This document shows positions 58,847-64,000 of a DNA stretch of 64,000 nt, piece after piece. This stretch comes from Streptomyces sp. Alt3. GTDB lineage: Bacteria; Actinomycetota; Actinomycetes; Streptomycetales; Streptomycetaceae. Position numbers and translations under genes: made by a program. The stretch covers positions 5,084,001 through 5,148,000 of the forward strand of contig NZ_CP120983.1 of NCBI RefSeq assembly GCF_030719215.1, read 5' to 3'. Below the pieces are notes generated by a model. The model did not search any database. It was given only the letters and a program-made list of their open reading frames with translations, and had not been told where the DNA came from. Numbering within the stretch: position 1 is the first letter of the stretch; each line of letters begins with the position of its first letter.

Positions 58847-58992
58847 TATTTCTACCCTTCGCGCCTGGTAGCGGTCTCCAAGGGGGCGCGAACTGGCGGC
58901 CGTTGCGGCCGTGGCAGGCGGCACCCCACGTCCTCTATTGGACGTGCACGCCTGCTGTCCGGGCAAGTCCCTTCAGGTCTTTGCGGGCGAAC

Positions 58993-59067
58993 GCAAACAA
59001 GTCGCCGACGCCTCGATCCTAAGTGCAAACACTTGTTGCTCAAGTTCGGCGACATGCAAACAAGTTG
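58993..59067 (+). repeat. Three phased GCAAACA repeats upstream of the HTH gene
   Basis: GCAAACAAGTCG (58993), GCAAACACTTGTTG (59025) and GCAAACAAGTTG (59056) are spaced 32 and 31 bases, about three helical turns. They lie in the 309-base divergent spacer 58847-59155, which otherwise contains no gene, and look like an operator array. Confidence 0.65.
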
Positions 59068-59155
59068 ACGAGCGGAAGCCGACGATGGGGGTTGCGCTCC
59101 TGCCGATCCAGGAAAGACTGGCTCTTGCTCAACGCGACTCATACGAGGGGGACTT

Positions 59156-59917
59156 ATGGCTGCCGCTGGCTGTGTCAGCGAGGACTACTGGAAGGGTTGC
59201 GACCTCGACCGCATAGCGTTCGCCGACAGCTTCCGTCAGTTGCTCAGGAGTAGTCCCTACTCGATGCAGGGGGCTCGTGCCAGGTTCCTGGGGATACCGG
59301 TGAGTAGTCTTTCCTGTTACTGGAGCGGCCGCCGGGTGCCGGGCCAGCAAAGGCTGCAAGAGATGCACCGCGCGCTCGCCGTGGTGGCGAAACCGCAGAG
59401 CGTCGCTGTCACACTGTCCGAGCTTGAGCGGCTCCGCCGCTCTGCTGCGCGGCGGAGCCGGGATGAACGTGCGGCATTGAGTGTGTCCACCACTGCTTCG
59501 GCACCTCGTAGCAACGGCAAGACGCCTGTTTCGGCAGGGTCGTGCATGACTCGTCCGGCACTTTCGGCACAGGACCGGCGCAACGCTCCGGGCAGTGTGG
59601 CCTCTCAAACGATTGACGCACTTATCGCTGCGGGCGCGGCTGGCGAGCGCAGGACGCTGCTTGGCATCGCGTGGTCCGCCAGTAAGGCCATGGCGCCGAG
59701 CGAGATCAGCGCAACCGTGGCTGAGCTACACGACATGGGCCGGGAGGACCTTGCGGAGACGGTCATTCTGGGGGGACGTGAGCGCGTTCAGGACGAATCG
59801 ATGCGTCTTGCTCTTGCGCTGATAGAGCGAGAACTCACCGCATATGCCGAGCTGGTCATGCGAGCGGCGCTCCCGTCGGTCGGTGACGCAGGTCAGGGCC
59901 ATAGCGGCTATCAGTAA
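59156..59917 (+). CDS. HTH-domain regulator-like protein of the defence island
   Basis: 253 residues. N-terminal region DRIAFADSFRQLLRSSPYSMQGARARFLGIPVSSLSCYWSGRRVPGQQRLQEMHRAL reads as a lambda-repressor-like HTH; a Ser/Arg-rich linker and a helical C-terminus (LIAAGAAGERRTLLGIAWSASKAMAPSEISATVAELHDMGREDLAETVILGG) follow. ATG 59156 has GAGGGGG four bases upstream. As the only such gene among the restriction genes, it is a candidate controller acting on the repeats just upstream. Confidence 0.65.
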   Translation: MAAAGCVSEDYWKGCDLDRIAFADSFRQLLRSSPYSMQGARARFLGIPVSSLSCYWSGRRVPGQQRLQEMHRALAVVAKPQSVAVTLSELERLRRSAARRSRDERAALSVSTTASAPRSNGKTPVSAGSCMTRPALSAQDRRNAPGSVASQTIDALIAAGAAGERRTLLGIAWSASKAMAPSEISATVAELHDMGREDLAETVILGGRERVQDESMRLALALIERELTAYAELVMRAALPSVGDAGQGHSGYQ

Positions 59918-60024
59918 CCGGCACGTTCACGATCAGATCCCTGCCAGCCTCGTGCCAGGGAGGCATGACGCCCCGCTGGCTACCCCTGTGTACGTTCACC
60001 TTCAGTGAAGCGGAGATAACCCCC

Positions 60025-60207
60025 ATGGACAGTTCTGATGACACGCGAACCAGTTGGTCCGAAATCACAACCCGCGTTGAGAGGAAGCGTCCTGTCGCCC
60101 CTCTGGTGTACGAGGACGGTGCATCCTGGTCCACGATTGAATCGGTGACCGTCACCGTAGTGCGCAGCGGGAGTTCCGACAGTATGCCTCCGGAGCCTGC
60201 GTCCTGA
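60025..60207 (+). CDS. Small hypothetical protein
   Basis: 60 residues, MDSSDDTRTSWSEITTRVERKRPVAPLVYEDGASW..., acidic to neutral, no family recognised. The GGAG upstream is ten bases away, and an inverted repeat TTCAC-CTTCA-GTGAA lies at 59995-60009. Located between the HTH gene and the converging NaeI-like gene. Might be a restriction inhibitor or controller, but nothing in the sequence proves it. Confidence 0.4.
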   Translation: MDSSDDTRTSWSEITTRVERKRPVAPLVYEDGASWSTIESVTVTVVRSGSSDSMPPEPAS

Positions 60208-60345
60208 TGTGTTCGGAACTTCGCGCCAGTCGGAGCTTGCACCAGGTGGCGGGCCGTGTGAGGGCTGACCTGCGTAGCCGCGGGAGGGCGCCGGAAGCCG
60301 GTGTCCTCTCGCGGCCGGATGTGCCCGCTGAGGGCGCTGGCAGTG

Positions 60346-61320
60346 TCAGTAGCCCCCTCGGCCGACTTGCGCCTCCGGGAGCCGTGGCGCCGTGCCGACA
60401 GCCTCGCCGGGCTCAGCTACAACCCAGAGATCTCCGTCGATTTCTGCTCGCGGGCGATCGCCGTGTTCAGGGAGAGCTCGAGTGACACGATGGGCAACGA
60501 ACTCACCTTCTCCTGGGACGGGGCCTCCGAGTGCGCGGGCTACTGCTTGGTGAGAGTGGTAGTCACCGAGGATGATGATGCCCTCTGGGCGCAGCGCTGG
60601 GCGAGCGCGTCCCTTGTCTCCTTCGCGGACACGTGCCATGTAGTCCAGCTGCTGAGCAGCAGTGCGCACGACACCGCGTCCGATCCGCTTGCCGAGCACG
60701 GAGCGGAAGAGCTCACGGACGCGAGCTTGCCCCTTCTGCTTCCCCGGGATCAGGATGCGTGTTCGCGTGGCATCGTCGAGATGGAGAAGGACGTTTTCTG
60801 GGAGCGTCGCATCCTTCCAGAGCCAGGTAATCCTGCTGCGGTGCTCCGCCTTGACCGTAAACTTCATGTCTCTGTTCGTGCCCACGTTGAGCCATTCGCG
60901 CTCTATGCGTAGCAGTCCAGCACTCCAGCGACTCACGTAGTCGTCAGCCCAGACGAGCAAGCACAAGTGCCCTTCTGCTTCCGGTGGAATCATCCAGGCG
61001 CCGAATTTCTGGGAGTACTTGCAGTCGACGTCGATTCCTTCGATGCGATAGTCCATGTCGATGCCGTCATCGAACTCGAACTCGCGCTGCAGGTTGATCT
61101 CAACGAGTGTGCCGGCGTGGGTCTTCTCAGTTTTGAACAGCGTTTTCCAGTCGTACCTGCCCGTGGCCTCACCATTTAGCAGCTGGTCGATAGTGTCCCG
61201 CAGTACCCGGGAGAAGCGTGAGCCATCCGGGTCGAGCGTCATGAGGTGTTGGTGGACCAGCATCAGTTCAGGGTCGTCGCAGACGCCCTGTGCCGGCCCC
61301 GGAAGGTCAAAAAGAGTCAC
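60346..61320 (-). CDS. NaeI-family type II restriction endonuclease
   Basis: 324 residues (NaeI itself is 317). Aligns along its length with NaeI by memory: LDPDGSRFSRVLRDTIDQLLNG, LFKTEKTHAGTLVEINLQREFEFDDG, IDVDCKYSQKFGAWMIPPE, ENVLLHL, GQARVRELFRSVLGKRIGRGV, LRPEGIIILGDY. Residues equivalent to the catalytic E70, D86, D95 and K97 of NaeI are E74, D90, D99 and K101. The position of NaeI Leu43, which turns the enzyme into a topoisomerase when Lys, is Leu47, so nuclease activity is expected. NaeI cuts GCCGGC and needs two sites. GTG start is weakly supported; 68 bases after the Z1 gene. Confidence 0.93.
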   Translation of the reverse strand: MTLFDLPGPAQGVCDDPELMLVHQHLMTLDPDGSRFSRVLRDTIDQLLNGEATGRYDWKTLFKTEKTHAGTLVEINLQREFEFDDGIDMDYRIEGIDVDCKYSQKFGAWMIPPEAEGHLCLLVWADDYVSRWSAGLLRIEREWLNVGTNRDMKFTVKAEHRSRITWLWKDATLPENVLLHLDDATRTRILIPGKQKGQARVRELFRSVLGKRIGRGVVRTAAQQLDYMARVREGDKGRARPALRPEGIIILGDYHSHQAVARALGGPVPGEGEFVAHRVTRALPEHGDRPRAEIDGDLWVVAEPGEAVGTAPRLPEAQVGRGGY

Positions 61321-61388
61321 TTGACGCTCTTTCGTGGATTGCGCGGAGGGGGTATCTGAGCTGACTGCCTGGTCACCGGCAGTTCCCG

Positions 61389-64000
61389 TCAGGAGGATTT
61401 CGTCGTTACGAAGACGTCCCGGGCGTGGCTGGAGTCCTTGGCCTGGAAGCGAAGGAGCTGCCGCGTGGAGTCGATGGCAGATTTCGGCGGAATCAGGGTG
61501 AAGGCCATTGTGACCTTTGACGGGTCAGCTACACCATGGGGTGCTGCTGCGGAGGTGTCCGCGTCGTTCTGGCTCTCTACCACTGGGTACAGCAGCATCA
61601 CTCCTGTGGTCGGGCTGACCGAGATATCCACGCTGCCTGGCCCATTGATGAGCCGCTGAGCTGAAGTTCGGTGCTCCACACCTGAGATGCGCCCGAAGAC
61701 CGCTTTTCCTGCCTGACGACTTCGACGTGCAAGCGAAAGTGGGACCGAACCCAGGATGCTTGCTTCGGTCCGGTTCGATCGGGACAGCTGGGGAACGATG
61801 ACCAGCCATTCATCCACAGTGGCCAGCCTTCCGTCGAGCTGCGCGAGGTAGGTGAGATGGGGCCGGAAGAGTTCGGGCCGATCCCACTCAAGCGCACTCA
61901 AGAGGGAGACAAGCTCAGCGTGGGAGATGGTCGCTGTGAGAGCGGAAAAGTTGCGTGAGAGTGAGCTCGTATTGTCCGAGGGGTTCGTGAGCGTCACAGG
62001 CGCTGAGCCGAGAGCGTTAAGCAGAGGCCGCCAGCGTTCGGTGTTACGCCTGGTTGCCGCTGCGTCCGCGGGGTAGGCGGCAGGTTCAATTGGCTGCCCC
62101 GGCGACCGGATCTCCACCAGCTCCGCGTTGAACATCTTGTTCCGGGCCGCCGGCTTGAGCCAGGACAGGTGCTGCGATACCAGCGGCGGGATCTGGGCCG
62201 GGGTGATCTGCGGCTTTCCGTCCACCAGGGTCGCGTAGCGGGTGAGCTGGGCGCGGAAGGTCTCCTCGTCGCGGCAGATCGCCTCGAAGGCCTCGTAGAG
62301 GTCGACGGTCTTCTTCTTGCCCATCGGTTCTTCGCGGCCGATGTAGAGGCGGACCAGGTCGCGGTAGCCGGGGCGGAAGCCGAACCAGCGGCCCATCTGC
62401 ATCAGGGTGTCGGCCTGCTGGGCGAGGCGGCGGTAGTACGTGACCGTGAGGCCCTCGATCGTGAAGCCACGGGAGAGCTTCGTGCCTCCCACCAGGATCT
62501 TCCACACGTGCGGGGTCCGGTCGAAGTCGAGCTCGGCCTGTTCGTAGTCGCGTTCGGTGGCCCCGTTGACGATGATCACGGGTTCGCCGCCCGAGTTGAT
62601 CAACTGGCGGGCCCGGGAGACGTACGGCCTCAGGTCGTCGTACGACATGGGGGTCGGCAGGCCGTCGTCCGCGAAGCGCTGGAAATCGGATGCCAGGAGG
62701 GCGGAGAGGCGTGCGTGGCCCTCCTGGCCCGTGTATGCCGACCGGTGCCACATCGAGTTGATCCGCAGCGCGAGGGCCGCGTGTTCCCGCTGTTGCACGG
62801 ACTCGTGGACCAGCATGGTGTGGTGGCGGAACGGCCCTGCGGGCACGTCACGGTCCGCGCGGTACAGCTTCAGCGCTCCCGTGAGGACGAAGGCGTCCAG
62901 TGCTTCCTGGAGGCGGTCTCCGGTGTCGTCGTAGATCCCGCGTACGTGCGTCTCCTCGGCCGTGCCGTCGGACTCCAGATCGTGGAAGTCCTGAACCCCC
63001 ATGTAGCCGGTCGGCCTGGGGAGCGAGATCAGGAAGTCTCTGGGGAAGATGTCCTCCTCGTCGCCCGGATCGACGAAGACGTTGGCGAAGGGCGTCGCCG
63101 TGTAGCCGACGTACTGGGCGCGCGGAAGCAGGCCGAGGAGCTGTGTGATCTGGCCGTTGATGGCCTTGCGGGCGACCTTGCCGTCCTCCCACTTCTTGGG
63201 ATCCGTCGTGTTCACCGACGCCTGGTCGGATTCGTCATCGATGATCAGTGTCGGGACCTCGGAGAGGATCGGACCGATCTTCTTCAGGTCCTTGATGAGC
63301 TTGGCCAGCACCGAGGAGTTCTTCTTCACCACCATCACGCGTGCGGCGGCGTGATGCAGGTTGTCCGGTGAGTACAGGGGCTGGGTGCGGTCCTGCTTGT
63401 CGAATTCGAGGGCCCGGATGCCTGTTTCCAGGCTCTTGTAGTCGTTGTCCCGCGTCGTGAGGCGCTCGATGTCGAACGAGCCCAGCGTCGACGGACGGCC
63501 GCCATGGCTGACGAACTTCGCCGGCCAATCCTCGTCGTCCTGGTAGTCGACGCCGATGAGTGCGTCCGTGTCCGCCGGGTCGGTCCCGCGCAGGATGTTC
63601 TCCCGGCCGATCAGTTCCATGTCCAGGCGACGCTGGGTCTGGCCCCGCAGGAGGTTCAGGGTGCCGCCGAGGATGATGACCAGGCGGTACCCCGCGTCGA
63701 TGGCCTTCGCCGTCACACCCGTGAAGTTGGCCGTCTTGCCCGACTGCACGTATCCGACGACCAGGCCCCGGGACCCGTACGCCTCGGTACGGGTCGGATC
63801 GGAGAGGCGCTCGACCACGGCGTGGCTGGCTTCGTCCAGGCTCGACACGGCCGCGTCCGACCAGCCCTTGCCGCGCAGTGTCTGCTCGTAGGAGTTCCAG
63901 TAGAAGGCGCGTGCTGCCGCGGCGTCCCTGGAGTACCAGGACGTGAACTCCTTGCTGATGACCGTGGCCCCGGGCTCCTTGAACACCGGTACGGCCTCGT
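61389..64000 (-). CDS. Z1-domain ATPase, 5' end outside window
   Basis: At least 870 residues; the frame is open to the right edge, so the start may lie beyond (a GTG at 63986 is the first internal candidate). Z1 signature near the N-terminus: GSRGLVVGYVQSGKTANFTGVTAKAIDAGYRLVIILGGTLNLLRGQTQRRLDME (Walker A VGYVQSGKT), then LIIDDESDQASVNT (Walker B-like DDES), QYVGYTATPFANVFVDP, KILVGGTKLSRGFTIEGLTVTYYRR and MQMGRWFGFRPGYRDLVRLYI, i.e. a complete SF2-like motor. Z1 proteins occur with restriction enzymes and MORC ATPases; here the partner is a NaeI-type nuclease. The 5' half has much higher GC than the 3' half. Confidence 0.92.
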   Translation of the reverse strand, partial: EAVPVFKEPGATVISKEFTSWYSRDAAAARAFYWNSYEQTLRGKGWSDAAVSSLDEASHAVVERLSDPTRTEAYGSRGLVVGYVQSGKTANFTGVTAKAIDAGYRLVIILGGTLNLLRGQTQRRLDMELIGRENILRGTDPADTDALIGVDYQDDEDWPAKFVSHGGRPSTLGSFDIERLTTRDNDYKSLETGIRALEFDKQDRTQPLYSPDNLHHAAARVMVVKKNSSVLAKLIKDLKKIGPILSEVPTLIIDDESDQASVNTTDPKKWEDGKVARKAINGQITQLLGLLPRAQYVGYTATPFANVFVDPGDEEDIFPRDFLISLPRPTGYMGVQDFHDLESDGTAEETHVRGIYDDTGDRLQEALDAFVLTGALKLYRADRDVPAGPFRHHTMLVHESVQQREHAALALRINSMWHRSAYTGQEGHARLSALLASDFQRFADDGLPTPMSYDDLRPYVSRARQLINSGGEPVIIVNGATERDYEQAELDFDRTPHVWKILVGGTKLSRGFTIEGLTVTYYRRLAQQADTLMQMGRWFGFRPGYRDLVRLYIGREEPMGKKKTVDLYEAFEAICRDEETFRAQLTRYATLVDGKPQITPAQIPPLVSQHLSWLKPAARNKMFNAELVEIRSPGQPIEPAAYPADAAATRRNTERWRPLLNALGSAPVTLTNPSDNTSSLSRNFSALTATISHAELVSLLSALEWDRPELFRPHLTYLAQLDGRLATVDEWLVIVPQLSRSNRTEASILGSVPLSLARRSRQAGKAVFGRISGVEHRTSAQRLINGPGSVDISVSPTTGVMLLYPVVESQNDADTSAAAPHGVADPSKVTMAFTLIPPKSAIDSTRQLLRFQAKDSSHARDVFVTTKSS

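Noticed and set aside
1..64000. tRNA, rRNA or CRISPR array
   Set aside because: No cloverleaf-like conserved T-loop, rRNA core sequence or regularly spaced palindromic repeats were seen in reading through both strands.

Overview
The window is chromosomal DNA from a Streptomyces-type actinomycete. The evidence is very high GC with strong third-position bias, many GTG and TTG starts, frequent ATGA stop/start overlaps, several -10-like boxes 6-8 bases before start codons (leaderless candidates), and typical families: DUF1707, DUF397, DUF5753 regulators, SAV_2336-type proteins, HelR, NHEJ Ku/ligase, and a CebR box. No rRNA, tRNA, CRISPR array or complete insertion sequence was seen.

Layout. 1-20 kb is ordinary core and accessory chromosome: a class A penicillin-binding protein cut by the left edge, a three-gene ABC-2 exporter, a 160-bp repeat with terminal inverted repeats, a DUF1707 protein, an SGNH hydrolase, DUF445, argG, an MFS/TetR pair behind a large palindrome, a lipoprotein, a DeoR/GatY-type aldolase operon, a seven-blade RCC1-like secreted protein, a truncated Excalibur gene, GNAT, convergent Ku and ATP-dependent ligase (NHEJ), and an isochorismatase-like hydrolase. 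20.3-27.6 kb is a compact four-gene operon read leftwards: Trypco1-like protein, trypsin-like protease with VMAP-like C-terminus, MoxR AAA+ ATPase, and a 1245-residue vWA-like/pseudokinase/ParA-like protein. It matches the vWA-MoxR-VMAP class of predicted conflict systems. 27.8-41 kb has a CBM2 mannanase under a perfect CebR box, a lipoprotein, an AAC(3) acetyltransferase, AraC, an MMPL transporter, a two-component system, a secreted tyrosine phosphatase, an HTH/zinc-ribbon protein and a methyltransferase. 41-50.2 kb has helR with an elaborate upstream region, an ABC exporter with its own two-component system (LnrJK-LnrLMN-like layout), a divergent TetR/MFS pair with a clear operator, and an M55 aminopeptidase.

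50.4-64 kb is accessory. First comes a WhiJ-like trio (DUF5753 regulator, DUF397, RsbW-like ATPase whose gene has a TTA codon). Then comes a restriction/defence island: McrA-like HNH, C5-cytosine methyltransferase, Vsr, SNF2-type helicase, ParB-like protein, degenerate HNH-like protein, an HTH gene behind three ~31-bp-phased repeats, a NaeI-family restriction endonuclease with all mapped catalytic residues, and a Z1-domain ATPase running off the right edge. Parts of the island are visibly poorer in GC than the flanks, which suggests acquisition.

How the parts relate: the methyltransferase plausibly protects the NaeI-type site, and Vsr repairs the T:G mismatches that 5-methylcytosine creates. 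The helicase, ParB-like, HNH-like and Z1 proteins look like added defence components. The two systems most worth attention are the four-gene protease/MoxR operon (20.3-27.6 kb) and the NaeI-Z1-SNF2 island (53.2-64 kb).
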